This document shows, piece by piece, positions 36,258 through 45,617 of a stretch of DNA of 64,000 nt. The position numbers were made by a program, and so were the translations under genes. The DNA is from Paenibacillus sp. GSMTC-2017 (lineage in GTDB: Bacteria > Bacillota > Bacilli > Paenibacillales > Paenibacillaceae), in assembly GCF_016019935.1 (NCBI RefSeq), contig NZ_JAECMT010000002.1, positions 372,001 through 436,000 of the forward strand, given 5' to 3'. Positions within the stretch are counted from its first letter, which is position 1; every line of letters begins with the position of its first letter. A model generated the notes under the pieces. That model was not told where the DNA came from. It was given only the letters and a program-made list of their open reading frames with translations, and did no database searches.

Positions 36258-36869
36258 CTAATAAAGAAAATGATTGCAAATTTCATGAATTGCTGATTCT
36301 GGCATTATCACTTTACCGTATTCCTCCAGCATAGCATGAGTAACTGAAGTTGCTTCTCCATATTCAGCTAATAGTGCAATAACCGCATGATACCTCGTTG
36401 ATTCTAGTTGTGCAGGTTCTAGCACAAGAATCCACTTACCATTGTAGGAATATAATCTTCCTCCTTCGGTCAGTTTTGAGGTTTTTAGCTGCTTGGCTAC
36501 TGATATGACGTCTTCAAAGTCACGGAAAGCGAACATGACAACATCGCTATGTTCCATCGTTACTTCCATATCATATATGTCATCTTCCATTTCATCTTCA
36601 TCCGTAGAATCATCACCAGCAGCGTTCGTTTTGCCGCGGGTCACATTTATGATCATTCCCTGAGCGGGCATAGCAAGCACTTCAACTGCAAGCGGTCCAC
36701 TCGCGTCAAAACCAAGCTCAGTATATGCTTGATCCATCATTTCCAGGAACAGATCATGAAGCTTAGGCGGTTCTCGCCACATATCGTCCTTATGGATCCC
36801 ACGTTCCGACAAGTCGTCGAACGTCAGGAAAATTCGTATTCTGTCCTGACTAAGTCGTTCGATTTTCAT
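36258..36869 (-). CDS. mecB: MecA-family adaptor protein (MecB/YpbH type)
   Basis: An adaptor that delivers substrates to the ClpC ATPase. The protein has 203 residues: an N-terminal domain MKIERLSQDRIRIFLT, an acidic linker (DDSTDEDEMEDD, about 86-97) and a C-terminal domain with VMFAFRDFEDVISVA and SYNGKWILVLEP. B. subtilis has mecA and a paralogue ypbH (mecB), and ypbH lies near gudB. I name it on that position; whether it acts on ComK cannot be told from sequence. Confidence 0.85.
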   Translation of the reverse strand: MKIERLSQDRIRIFLTFDDLSERGIHKDDMWREPPKLHDLFLEMMDQAYTELGFDASGPLAVEVLAMPAQGMIINVTRGKTNAAGDDSTDEDEMEDDIYDMEVTMEHSDVVMFAFRDFEDVISVAKQLKTSKLTEGGRLYSYNGKWILVLEPAQLESTRYHAVIALLAEYGEATSVTHAMLEEYGKVIMPESAIHEICNHFLY

Positions 36870-36999
36870 GACAGGATCCTCCTCTACAGCATCTGTCTTA
36901 ATAGAATATGAATCTATTGTTCGAATGTGAATAAATTGGTCTCATTCACTATGTAATTACTTTATCATGTCTGCAACTTGAATGCACTATTATTGAACG

Positions 37000-37052
37000 A
37001 AAAAAGAATCGAATCAGCAACTGTTCCATTGGAACGTTACCGAATCGACTCT
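37000..37052 (-). terminator. Intrinsic terminator after a small membrane-protein gene
   Basis: On the minus strand AGAGTCGATTC pairs with GAATCGATTCT, with further inner pairing (AACGTTCC/GGAACAGTT), and five or six T follow. It ends the gene starting at 37395. Confidence 0.8.
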
Positions 37053-37071
37053 TGATTAATGACGGTATTAT

Positions 37072-37395
37072 TTAATGTGTGATCGAGGACGATTCCGCTT
37101 TTATCTTCTCAACCTCTTGCTTCAGAGCTGGATCACTATTTAATAATAGTTCAATTTGCTCCCAAGATTGTGCGGATTTTTTTGCGGTATCGTCTGAAGA
37201 CTTTGGGGCATTTGTTACTGCTTCATCTTTCCAATCAGATTGAATAAATTTTGTAACCGATTTGTTAACTAAAATTGTGCCTAAATCAGACATGGCGCTT
37301 GAAGCGAAGGCAATAGCTCCTGGCCGCTTCTTGGATAAATAAATAGTTGCTGCAGCGCCAATCAATCCGCCAAACAAAAGACCGCTTAACTTCAT
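37072..37395 (-). CDS. Small membrane-anchored protein, function unknown
   Basis: A 107-residue protein with a hydrophobic N-terminus (LSGLLFGGLIGAAATIYL, about 3-20) followed by a polar, partly helical tail. I chose the ATG at 37395 with AAGAGGT nine bases upstream. The GGLxGAAAxxxLS pattern is common in small YtxH-like proteins, but I do not assign a family. Confidence 0.65.
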   Translation of the reverse strand: MKLSGLLFGGLIGAAATIYLSKKRPGAIAFASSAMSDLGTILVNKSVTKFIQSDWKDEAVTNAPKSSDDTAKKSAQSWEQIELLLNSDPALKQEVEKIKAESSSITH

Positions 37396-37560
37396 AGAGC
37401 TGGACACCTCTTTCTTGCTGCATTTTCATGACTTAGTGTGACCGTCTTACTACAGAACCATTCGGCATAAATTAAGGAAGGGCAGAAGTCAAGGGCACAC
37501 CGAAATATGTTACAATATGATCGCATCCAGTAAGAAGCCAAATGATATTGGGGGATAAAG

Positions 37561-38403
37561 ATGAGAAAAACATGGCAGACAGCGCTTATTCTTCTACTTG
37601 CTCTGCAATTAGCAGGCTGCGGAAACCATTCAAATGAAACCACTATAAACATCAAATCAACACCAATTTCAACTGAAACAACTAATCTCGTTCAGACTCA
37701 AACTGTAGAAGCTACAGCACAGCCAACACCTGACCCTAAAGAAACGATTCAAGTTGAAGGAACAGCACAAACGCTTTATAGAATGAATAACGTTTTTCGT
37801 TTCGAACCCCTCGATAAATTAGCTCCAAAAAAGGCTGTTCTTTTAACTTTTGATGATGGGCCTAATGACGAAACAACGCTGAAAAGTATATTAGATACGC
37901 TTGATAAACATAACGCAAAAGCAATCTTTTTCGTAAATGGATATCAAGTAAAACAACACCCTGACCTGTTGAAGCTAATTCATGAACGTAAACAAACGAT
38001 CGGCAACCATTCCTATGATCACATTAGTTTGAGAAAAGAAAAAGCGGAAGTTGTTGAGAAGCAGCTAACCGGCGTCCAAATAGAGGTTAAACAGTTAACC
38101 GGCGTAGTGCCGAAGTTTTTCCGACCACCTTATGGTGAAGGCAGTGATCTTGTTAGGAAAATAGCAAAAGACCACGGCATGTTATACATGACGTGGTCGA
38201 ATGGATCACTCGATTGGGATAAAACGGCTAAAAACAAACCAGATGTTGTAATCAAAAATGTAATGGAACAATTGCATCCTGGAGCAAACATTCTCATGCA
38301 TGAACTTAAATGGACAGCTGATGCGCTTGATGAATTGTTAACAAAAATTGAAGCTGATGGATACAGCTTCATCGACCCTGAAACAATTGAAGTTACACAC
38401 TAA
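37561..38403 (+). CDS. Polysaccharide deacetylase lipoprotein
   Basis: A 280-residue lipoprotein: lipobox LQLAGC (cysteine near 20) after a hydrophobic leader, then a Thr/Gln-rich linker to about residue 80 and a NodB domain. The catalytic motifs are TFDDGP (about 96-101), NHSYDH (about 145-150) and RPPYG (about 190-194), with LHPGANILMHE. The enzyme removes acetyl or N-acetyl groups from peptidoglycan or another surface polymer. It is on the plus strand and overlaps the converging small gene by 11 bases. Confidence 0.9.
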   Translation: MRKTWQTALILLLALQLAGCGNHSNETTINIKSTPISTETTNLVQTQTVEATAQPTPDPKETIQVEGTAQTLYRMNNVFRFEPLDKLAPKKAVLLTFDDGPNDETTLKSILDTLDKHNAKAIFFVNGYQVKQHPDLLKLIHERKQTIGNHSYDHISLRKEKAEVVEKQLTGVQIEVKQLTGVVPKFFRPPYGEGSDLVRKIAKDHGMLYMTWSNGSLDWDKTAKNKPDVVIKNVMEQLHPGANILMHELKWTADALDELLTKIEADGYSFIDPETIEVTH

Positions 38404-38626
38404 ACTTATTACCGTACCAGAATAAAAAAGCGACTAAACATAAAAACAAAATAAATAATAAATTATAGTACCATTTATTCACTTTATGGATGCTCGAAGG
38501 AAATTTTTTGCGCCTAGGCGGCAACTCAAGCAAATCATCGATTTCATTCGTGGTATGCGTAAGTTCACCCGCCTTTTCATGTTGTTGCGTTCGTGAGGAA
38601 CGACTATGTGTTAATTTCCTGCTCAT
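38393..38626 (-). CDS. Small single-pass membrane protein, function unknown
   Basis: A 77-residue protein with a charged N-terminal half (SRKLTHSRSSRTQQ) and one hydrophobic segment near the C-terminus (LLFILFLCLVAFLFWYG, about 56-72). GGAGGTAGTC is upstream of the ATG. It lies 2 bases after the CPBP protease gene and converges on the deacetylase gene. Confidence 0.6.
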   Translation of the reverse strand: MSRKLTHSRSSRTQQHEKAGELTHTTNEIDDLLELPPRRKKFPSSIHKVNKWYYNLLFILFLCLVAFLFWYGNKFSV

Positions 38627-38628
38627 GA

Positions 38629-39216
38629 CTACCTCCTAAAACGAATAATTAATCCCATAATGAGGTCGATCACAAAGTGGGCTATGATCGGCGCCCAAAT
38701 AGTGCCGCTTTCGATGTATATCCAGCCTAGACCGTAACTAATTGAAAAGACTAGTCCAGTTGGAATCCAATGTTTAAGATATCGAACATGAATAGCGGCG
38801 AAGATGATGCTGGTCCAATAAGGACCAATTGCGTGCTGAATCGCACCACGGAAAAGTAACTCTTCGCAAACAGCAACAACAAACGAAATTAATACAATGT
38901 GCCAAATGGGACGATTACCAAATATACGATCATTTACTCCACCATCGTCTGCTACATCTTCTGGTATCCACCTAGAAATGAGCAGATCGATCGCAATGAC
39001 AGCAGCTGCGAGTCCAAGGCCCCACCATATATACATTATCGTCGAAGGGACCGAAAATAGTTGAATTATATTTTGCCGCTGAAATAAAATCCATATGATA
39101 CCGATAATAAGAGTAAGTGCTTGTGTAGCGTATAAATTAATAAGTAGCATGCGATCATCAATTTCATCAATATTGACCTTGCGTACCCTTATATTACGTA
39201 TATCAAATTTTTTCAT
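38629..39216 (-). CDS. CPBP intramembrane metalloprotease family
   Basis: A 195-residue protein with about five membrane segments. The family (Abi/CAAX-type) motif CEELLFRG (about 117-124) is present, as is a second histidine (HVRYLKHW) and the closing APIIAHFVID. Such proteins often act as prenyl-protein processing enzymes, signalling proteases or bacteriocin immunity factors. The specific substrate cannot be inferred. Its operon partner is the small gene at 38393. Confidence 0.87.
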   Translation of the reverse strand: MKKFDIRNIRVRKVNIDEIDDRMLLINLYATQALTLIIGIIWILFQRQNIIQLFSVPSTIMYIWWGLGLAAAVIAIDLLISRWIPEDVADDGGVNDRIFGNRPIWHIVLISFVVAVCEELLFRGAIQHAIGPYWTSIIFAAIHVRYLKHWIPTGLVFSISYGLGWIYIESGTIWAPIIAHFVIDLIMGLIIRFRR

Positions 39217-39278
39217 AGTTACCCGCCTGTCTGCAAATGTTGTCGAATACTCATATTTATATACATAAAAGGAGATTT

Positions 39279-40205
39279 ATGATGGAAAAACGATTAACGA
39301 CCACAGCAATGTTATTTAGTGTAGGATTTGTGTTTATGCTCGTCTGCGCAGTTGGAGCATTTTTCTACGGTGTCAAAATCGGCTCTGATAAAACAGAAAT
39401 GAAATATGCCTCCACTGCTAAAGCAGATGAAGAAGCAGCCAAACTTGCAAGTACTCCTTATCAACAACAAGATTTAGTGTCCTTTTACTTAACTGTATAT
39501 TCGCCCTATCGTGAATTTCAGAACGACTGGTTTGCTGCTATGACAAAGCTTTCAAAAGGACAAGACGTCGATACTGAGGCAACTTTCAAAAAATTAGCCA
39601 AGTTAGCAGAACAAAAAGCAAAAGAAGCAAGTTCATTCGATATGCAGAAGTCTCCGTTGTTAGGTGAAGCTCAAGTTGGTTATATTCGTAGTTTGAAAAA
39701 GTTTAAGGAAGCTGCTGACAAAGCCACCAACGCTAATTCGAATACGAATGTTATTGAATTATATAAAATCATTTTAAATGAAAAAAATTATATTGCAGCT
39801 ACTGATGAATCGTTGATCGCTCAACGCGCTTACTTCTATGCGATGCAAAAATGGGCAGCTACTGTTGATCCAGATATACCTAGTGCATATAAAACGTCAG
39901 AACCAATTAGTGTGAAACAATGGAATTCATTACCCATTTCAATAAAAAACATTATCGTAGTCGATTATTTGGTTAAACGGAACGAATTGAATCCCTTCTA
40001 CCCTCATGATTTGACTAGCCGTGTTGACGAGTTTATCGAATCCGGTCAAGCATCTAAGATGAAACTTACTACGTTAAATGCAATTGTCGATCTCCTTCTA
40101 AATACTGAAGCTGTCGATTTAGGAGATTTTGCGTTGAATAAAGGACGATTCTATCAATCCGAGGTTCTACCTCAACTGCCTTTCTTCTATCCTGAGACAC
40201 CATAA
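39279..40205 (+). CDS. Membrane-anchored protein, function unknown
   Basis: A 308-residue protein starting MMEKRLTTTA at 39279, with AAAAGGAGAT upstream. It has one hydrophobic segment (about 9-30) and a long soluble helical part rich in Lys, Ala and Asp (for example DTEATFKKLAKLAEQKAKEA). I do not recognise a family. It lies on the plus strand, divergent from the CPBP gene, 230 bases before serA. Confidence 0.75.
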   Translation: MMEKRLTTTAMLFSVGFVFMLVCAVGAFFYGVKIGSDKTEMKYASTAKADEEAAKLASTPYQQQDLVSFYLTVYSPYREFQNDWFAAMTKLSKGQDVDTEATFKKLAKLAEQKAKEASSFDMQKSPLLGEAQVGYIRSLKKFKEAADKATNANSNTNVIELYKIILNEKNYIAATDESLIAQRAYFYAMQKWAATVDPDIPSAYKTSEPISVKQWNSLPISIKNIIVVDYLVKRNELNPFYPHDLTSRVDEFIESGQASKMKLTTLNAIVDLLLNTEAVDLGDFALNKGRFYQSEVLPQLPFFYPETP

Positions 40206-40271
40206 TTCAAAAAATGCTAAAGATGTTGCTTGAATCATAACGAAATTTTCACAAATGAGCAAGTTTCAGCA

Positions 40272-40299
40272 TTGCATTTAACTGCTGTAATGCTATAAA
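40272..40299 (+). promoter_or_regulatory. Sigma-A type promoter of serA
   Basis: TTGCAT (40272-40277) and TATAAA (40294-40299) are 16 bases apart, after the upstream gene and before the serA leader hairpin. The transcript would start near 40306, leaving an untranslated leader of about 125 bases. Confidence 0.5.
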
Positions 40300-40328
40300 A
40301 TAATAAAGTCCAATTCGTTCGTAGACTG

Positions 40329-40377
40329 AACTCTTTATCCGGGCGCTGCACAGCGATGCGGGTCAAGAGTTTTTCTT
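40329..40377 (+). terminator. Hairpin with T-run in the serA leader (possible attenuator)
   Basis: AACTCTT (40329-40335) pairs with AAGAGTT (40365-40371), and inner CGCTG pairs with CAGCG across a CA loop; TTTCTTTTC follows. It has the form of an intrinsic terminator. It may end the upstream gene's transcript or, since a promoter lies between, work as an attenuator of serA. Confidence 0.65.
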
Positions 40378-40433
40378 TTCATATTTTAGCGGAGCTATTA
40401 ATAGTTTCGCCAATTCTAGGAGGCATGTTCCAC

Positions 40434-42026
40434 ATGTACAAAGTGCTCGTATCTGATCCCATAAGTGATTTGGGGATTCAACAGCTTGTCGAAGCAACAG
40501 ATGTAGTCGTCGACAAAAATCCTGGTCTTAATGAAGACGAATTAGTAGCCATTATTGGTGATTATGACGCTCTTCTTGTCAGAAGTCAGACGCGCGTAAC
40601 TGCAAGAGTGATGGAAGCCGGCAAGAAACTGAAAGTCGTTGGACGAGCTGGTGTAGGTGTTGACAATATCGATCTAGCAGCAGCTACTGAGCGTGGTATC
40701 ATTGTCATTAACGCTCCAGACGGTAACACAATTACAACATGTGAGCATACGTTTGCAATGATGATGGCAGTAGCCCGTCATATCCCTCAAGCTTATATGA
40801 AAACGGTAAGTGGCACTTGGGATCGTAAATCGTTCCTTGGTGTTGAACTAAGAAACAAAACATTAGGTGTACTCGGTATGGGTCGTATCGGCAGCGAAGT
40901 CGCTAAGCGAGCTAAAGCATTCGGCATGAATATTATGGGCTATGATCCGTTTATGACTGAAGAACGTGCAGAAAAAATGGGCGTTAAACTTGCTAGCGTA
41001 GACGAAATTGTCCGCCAAGCAGATTTCATGACAGTCCATACCCCTCTAACTCCTGAGACTAGACATATGATTGGCAAAGAGCAATTTAATGTGATGAAAA
41101 AAGGTATGCGTATCGTTAACTGTGCACGTGGTGGCATCATTGACGAATATGCATTGGTAGAAGCTATCGATCAAGATATCGTAGCGGGCGCTGCGTTTGA
41201 CGTATTCGAAGTTGAACCACCAGCTGAAGACCATCCATTCCTTAAACATCCGAAAATAATTGTTACACCTCATCTTGGCGCTTCTACAATTGAAGCTCAA
41301 GAAAATGTAGCAATCGACGTATCTGAGCAAGTGCTTCATATTTTGCGTGACGAGCCGTTCACAAATGCTGTGAATATGCCTCCGATTCCTGCAACACTTC
41401 AAAGCAAGCTACAACCGTACTTTGCACTTGGTGAAAAACTTGGAAGCTTCATCGCTCAATCTACCGAAGGTGCGGTTACTGAAATTTCTGTTAGCTACTC
41501 TGGAGAACTAGCTGAAGTGGATACTCAACCGCTAACACGTTATGTAGTACGTGGTGTACTCGCTCATCATTTGGGCGCAGATCAAGTTAACGTTGTTAAC
41601 TCCTTACATCTTGCTAAGCTCCGTGAAGTTAACATTGTCGTACAGAAATCACATACACCAAAGGACTTCACAAACCTAGTTACTGTCAGTCTCCGCACAA
41701 AGAAAGAGGAGCATGTTGTAGCTGGTACTCTACTTACAGGATACGGACATCGAATTGTTCAAATCGACAAGTTCCCAGTTGACGTAACACCTGAAGGTAA
41801 TCTAATTCTAATTTCACATAACGACAAACCAGGTATCATTGGCCGCGTAGGCACGCTCCTAGGTAACAATGATGTCAATATCGCTACAATGCAGGTAGGA
41901 CGTCAACTAGTTGGCGGTTCAGCTATTATGGTACTACGTGTAGACAAAGGAACACCTAAAGAAATTTTAGCTCAACTGACAAACATGTCAGAGTTAAATA
42001 CAGCAAAAGAAATTATTTTACCTTAA
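40434..42026 (+). CDS. serA: D-3-phosphoglycerate dehydrogenase
   Basis: It oxidises 3-phosphoglycerate, the first committed step of serine synthesis. I chose the ATG at 40434 (530 residues, MYKVLVSDP), with AGGAGG 10 bases upstream. The catalytic domain holds the nucleotide loop [13 protein letters not shown], the GGIIDE motif and the histidine in TPHLGAST. An intervening domain and a C-terminal ACT domain ([16 protein letters not shown]) complete the long type I form, which binds serine as feedback inhibitor. Confidence 0.96.
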   Translation: MYKVLVSDPISDLGIQQLVEATDVVVDKNPGLNEDELVAIIGDYDALLVRSQTRVTARVMEAGKKLKVVGRAGVGVDNIDLAAATERGIIVINAPDGNTITTCEHTFAMMMAVARHIPQAYMKTVSGTWDRKSFLGVELRNKTLGVLGMGRIGSEVAKRAKAFGMNIMGYDPFMTEERAEKMGVKLASVDEIVRQADFMTVHTPLTPETRHMIGKEQFNVMKKGMRIVNCARGGIIDEYALVEAIDQDIVAGAAFDVFEVEPPAEDHPFLKHPKIIVTPHLGASTIEAQENVAIDVSEQVLHILRDEPFTNAVNMPPIPATLQSKLQPYFALGEKLGSFIAQSTEGAVTEISVSYSGELAEVDTQPLTRYVVRGVLAHHLGADQVNVVNSLHLAKLREVNIVVQKSHTPKDFTNLVTVSLRTKKEEHVVAGTLLTGYGHRIVQIDKFPVDVTPEGNLILISHNDKPGIIGRVGTLLGNNDVNIATMQVGRQLVGGSAIMVLRVDKGTPKEILAQLTNMSELNTAKEIILP

Positions 42027-42064
42027 TATGTTTCACGAACAACAAGATTAATCTTCTTGCTTCA

Positions 42065-42102
42065 ACAAAAACAGCGTCCCCGCTTAGGGACGCTGTTTTT
42101 TC
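42065..42102. terminator. Bidirectional terminator between serA and resE
   Basis: AACAGCGTCCC (42070-42080) pairs with GGGACGCTGTT (42087-42097) across a 6-base loop. T-runs lie on both strands (TTTTTTC on plus, TTTTTG on minus), as expected between converging genes. Confidence 0.92.
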
Positions 42103-42140
42103 TTTCTACCTTATTGGACAACATCTTTTTCAGATAGACA

Positions 42141-43607
42141 TTATTCATGCACTTCGACAGGAAGCAGCATTGTGAATAACGTACCCGTTTCATAGGTGCT
42201 ATCCACAACAATTTTCCCATGATGGAGATCGATTAAATTTTTGACAATAGCAAGTCCTAGCCCAGTTCCTCCTGAGGAACCTCTTTTCCTCGCCTTGTCC
42301 GCTTTATAAAATCGTTCGAAAATATAAGGAATATCATCAGGAGTAATCCCTTGTCCTTCATCCTTCACTTTCAATTGAATGTAGCCAGTCTCATTAATAA
42401 TGAGACTTTCGCCAGAAATGGTAATAGCCTTTCCACTCGGTGTATGTCTTAGTGCATTATCCAGAAGATTCGTCAACACTTGTTCTAAACGATCCTCATC
42501 GCCTTGCAGCATCGCAAGCGGGTACTCCGGAATTTCCATATGAAGCGTCACTTCACGCTCCTTAGCATAAACATGGAACTTCCTATGAACTCGTTTCACA
42601 ACATTACGTACATCAACCTCTTGAAAGTGCATATCGACATGGCCGGCTTCCATTCTCGCAATGTCCAGAAAATCATTCACTAAGCGACCCATACGTAATG
42701 ATTCATCATAGATGACCTGGACTAGCTCCTTACGCTCTTCTGGAGAAACGACGATATCATCTAGAAGTGCTTCACTGTAGCCTTGCAGCATGGATAGAGG
42801 CGTTCTGATTTCATGTGAAATGTTCGCTACGAAATCACGACGAAGCTTCTCAAGCTTATGCTCCTCCGTTACATTACGAATAACGGCTACTGCTCCGCGT
42901 ACAACTCCACCGGATTGAAGTGGAGCCATAACGACAGACCAGACACTGCTATGCACATGAACCTTCCCTGTTAGATCTTGTCCTTCTTCTCTAACATCCT
43001 GAAAGAGCTGACGAAGCGGCATCGGAACACTTGTAAACGAAGGCCCGTCATCTTCATTAGACTCTTCCTCCCATCCAGATTCAAGAGATGCCCATTGCTT
43101 GATCAGCATATGACCACTTGGATTTGTCAAAATGACTTGTCCATCGGCATCAAAAGTAATGACCGAGTCGCCCATACTTCTCAAAACGCTAGCAAGATGA
43201 TTTTTCTCATGATTCAAATCATGGATTAGTTTATCCAATTGCTCCGTCATATGATTAAACGTATTGGCTAATTGACCAATTTCATCGGAGGAGCGAATAT
43301 TGACCCGCGTACTATAGTCACCTTGTGAGACTGAATCTGCCGCATTTTTGAGTAGCAAAAGCGGTTGCTGAATTTTGTTTGATAAGAAAAAAGCAAAAAA
43401 CGTTGATAACAAAAATCCAATGATCGCAGTAATAATAAAAAGGAGTTTAATATCATTTGCATCACTATGAAACCAAATATCGATGTACGATAAAAGGAAT
43501 ACGCCTAAAATTAATAGCACTACCGCCACGAGCAGCATAATTGTAGCCCAAAGCTTGCCAATTACGCTATGCCATAATAAACGGGCCATTCGATCCCATA
43601 ACTTCAT
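42141..43607 (-). CDS. resE: Sensor histidine kinase ResE
   Basis: The membrane kinase of the ResD-ResE pair, which responds to low oxygen and nitric oxide in Bacillus. The protein has 488 residues: two membrane segments near 18-42 and 57-77, a HAMP domain, a PAS domain, the dimerisation helix with phospho-accepting HEIRTP, and the ATPase boxes (N: LTNLLDNALRHTP; G: RGSSGGTGLGLAIV). It starts directly after resD. Confidence 0.92.
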   Translation of the reverse strand: MKLWDRMARLLWHSVIGKLWATIMLLVAVVLLILGVFLLSYIDIWFHSDANDIKLLFIITAIIGFLLSTFFAFFLSNKIQQPLLLLKNAADSVSQGDYSTRVNIRSSDEIGQLANTFNHMTEQLDKLIHDLNHEKNHLASVLRSMGDSVITFDADGQVILTNPSGHMLIKQWASLESGWEEESNEDDGPSFTSVPMPLRQLFQDVREEGQDLTGKVHVHSSVWSVVMAPLQSGGVVRGAVAVIRNVTEEHKLEKLRRDFVANISHEIRTPLSMLQGYSEALLDDIVVSPEERKELVQVIYDESLRMGRLVNDFLDIARMEAGHVDMHFQEVDVRNVVKRVHRKFHVYAKEREVTLHMEIPEYPLAMLQGDEDRLEQVLTNLLDNALRHTPSGKAITISGESLIINETGYIQLKVKDEGQGITPDDIPYIFERFYKADKARKRGSSGGTGLGLAIVKNLIDLHHGKIVVDSTYETGTLFTMLLPVEVHE

Positions 43608-44324
43608 TTATTTCGGAACCTCGAGCTTATAGCCTACGCCCCAAACTGTCGTAATCATCGTTGCTGCTTCAGTAGATACTTTATTCAGCTTCTCACGAAG
43701 TCTTTTCACGTGAGTGTCTACTGTACGCAAGTCACCAAAAAATTCATAGTTCCATACGTCTTTGAGTAGTTCCTCACGAGAAAACACCTTATCAGGCGAT
43801 ACAGCCAAATAATGTAGCAACTCATATTCTTTAGGCGTTAAGCTAACTTCTTGTCCGCCCGCTGATACACGATGAGCATCATGCTCAATAACGAGATGAG
43901 GGAACACAATATTGTTACTTGTGTTAAGCTCCTTCGTTAAAAATGCTGTTGCAGAAGAGCGTCTTAGAATAGCTTTCACTCTATAAATAACTTCACGAGG
44001 GCTAAATGGTTTTACAACATAATCATCAGCGCCAACTTCAAATCCTTGAACTCTATTCATCTCTTCGCCTTTTGCCGTTAACATGATGACTGGTGTTGCT
44101 TTGATCTGGCGAAGCCTTGAACAGACTTCAACCCCATCGATTCCAGGCAACATCACATCAAGCAAAATAAGTGCATAATCTGTATTCGATGCAAGTCTTA
44201 GAGCTGATTCACCATCTTCGGCCTCATCAATCGTATAGCCCTCTTTCTCCAAATACATCTTAAGCAGACGGCGAATACGTTCTTCATCATCTACGACCAA
44301 AATGCGGTTCGCATAATCAGACAT
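43608..44324 (-). CDS. resD: Response regulator ResD
   Basis: An OmpR-type regulator of 238 residues. The receiver has acidic VVDDEE, the phospho-acceptor in LLDVMLPG and lysine in MLTAKGE; the C-terminal winged-helix domain has SLTPKEYELLHYL and RTVDTHVKRLREKL. With ResE it controls respiratory and anaerobic genes in Bacillus. It follows resC by 28 bases, as in the resABCDE operon. Confidence 0.93.
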   Translation of the reverse strand: MSDYANRILVVDDEERIRRLLKMYLEKEGYTIDEAEDGESALRLASNTDYALILLDVMLPGIDGVEVCSRLRQIKATPVIMLTAKGEEMNRVQGFEVGADDYVVKPFSPREVIYRVKAILRRSSATAFLTKELNTSNNIVFPHLVIEHDAHRVSAGGQEVSLTPKEYELLHYLAVSPDKVFSREELLKDVWNYEFFGDLRTVDTHVKRLREKLNKVSTEAATMITTVWGVGYKLEVPK

Positions 44325-44351
44325 TCAAATCAGCTCCTCTCATTAGCTACA

Positions 44352-45617
44352 TTATGTTCCAGAATAGGAATGCAATCCTGCGATAATTAAGTTAACACCA
44401 ATTAACGTAAATAATACGATTACAAATCCGATTACAGCAAGCCATGCGGAAGGTAATCCCTGCCATCCTTTTGACAGACGGAAATGCAAGTATGCGCTGT
44501 AGAATAACCATGTAATAAGCGCCCAAACTTCCTTCGGATCCCAACCCCAGAACCTACCCCAAGCTATTTCTGCCCATATCATCGCGAAGATGAGTGCTCC
44601 AAGAGTAAAGATTGGGAAACCGATTGCAATCGCACGATAACTGATCTCATCCAAATCATCTGGATCGATATCTTGCATAACGGGATGAATAACAGCTCCC
44701 AATCGTTTACGAAATAGTAATCGAAGCAAGCCATACAGCAATGTACCAGCAATAATCGACCAAACTACCGTATTCAACTTCCGACCTGCATTTACTCCGT
44801 CCATCCAATGTGGAGCCTCAAACAATGGCTTGTCCATACCGAGGAAAGATTCAACACTTACTACTTCGCTGTTATAAGGTTTAACAATTGGCGGTAAGTA
44901 ATACTTCACATTAGAAACTGTTGATTGCTCTGCACCAAGGTTGTCGATTGTGACTTGCTCTTGTGTAAACTCAGCAACATAACCCATTCCACGGAATGTA
45001 AATACTGCAATAATAAAGCCGACAATGACGATTATCGAATAAAGCGTAAACTCTATCCAAAATTGTGATCGACGTGCTGCTTTTGTTTTATCTTCAAAAT
45101 TAACGACTCTAAGCAAATACATAAGTCCCGCTGCAAATCCTACTGCAAAAAATGCTTCCCCAAGAGCTGCTGTTGTTACATGAACTTTTAGCCAAATGGA
45201 GTTAAGAGCAGGAATTAACGGCTGTACTTCTTGCGGGAAAACTGAAGCATACGCAATAATGATAACCGTTAAAGGTAGTGCAAACATACCTAGTAATGGC
45301 TTGCGGTACATCGCATATACAATCGTGTAAGCGATCATAATAGCCATACCGAGGAATGTCATAAACTCATACATATTACTAGTTGGAATCTGTTTCATCG
45401 GACTTCCGAACCAACGGGTAAAGAAAAACGTAAGATGTGCAGCAAGACCAGTAGTTGAGACGATAAATGCTATTCTACCCCATCGTTTCACATGTTCTAC
45501 CGGATCTCGATTGCTCCATTTCTTACCTGCTATTGCGATAACATAAAACATAAAGGCGAAGCAGTATAGAAAAAATGCCGCCATAAACGCATCGCTGCTA
45601 AACTCCAATAATGTCAC
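44352..45617 (-). CDS. resC: Cytochrome c biogenesis protein ResC/CcsA
   Basis: A polytopic membrane protein of 421 residues that handles haem for system II cytochrome c maturation. The tryptophan-rich haem-handling motif WGRFWGWDPKEVWAL (near residue 355) and conserved histidines in other loops are present. GTG start, overlapping the resB stop as GTGA. It forms a complex with ResB. Confidence 0.94.
   Translation of the reverse strand: MTLLEFSSDAFMAAFFLYCFAFMFYVIAIAGKKWSNRDPVEHVKRWGRIAFIVSTTGLAAHLTFFFTRWFGSPMKQIPTSNMYEFMTFLGMAIMIAYTIVYAMYRKPLLGMFALPLTVIIIAYASVFPQEVQPLIPALNSIWLKVHVTTAALGEAFFAVGFAAGLMYLLRVVNFEDKTKAARRSQFWIEFTLYSIIVIVGFIIAVFTFRGMGYVAEFTQEQVTIDNLGAEQSTVSNVKYYLPPIVKPYNSEVVSVESFLGMDKPLFEAPHWMDGVNAGRKLNTVVWSIIAGTLLYGLLRLLFRKRLGAVIHPVMQDIDPDDLDEISYRAIAIGFPIFTLGALIFAMIWAEIAWGRFWGWDPKEVWALITWLFYSAYLHFRLSKGWQGLPSAWLAVIGFVIVLFTLIGVNLIIAGLHSYSGT

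Noticed and set aside
36549-36911. 120-codon plus-strand frame opposite the MecA-type gene
   Set aside because: Shadow of a recognised gene without ribosome site or motifs.
40206-40433. T-box riboswitch upstream of serA
   Set aside because: No T-box consensus or specifier stem can be found; only a simple hairpin with a T-run is present.
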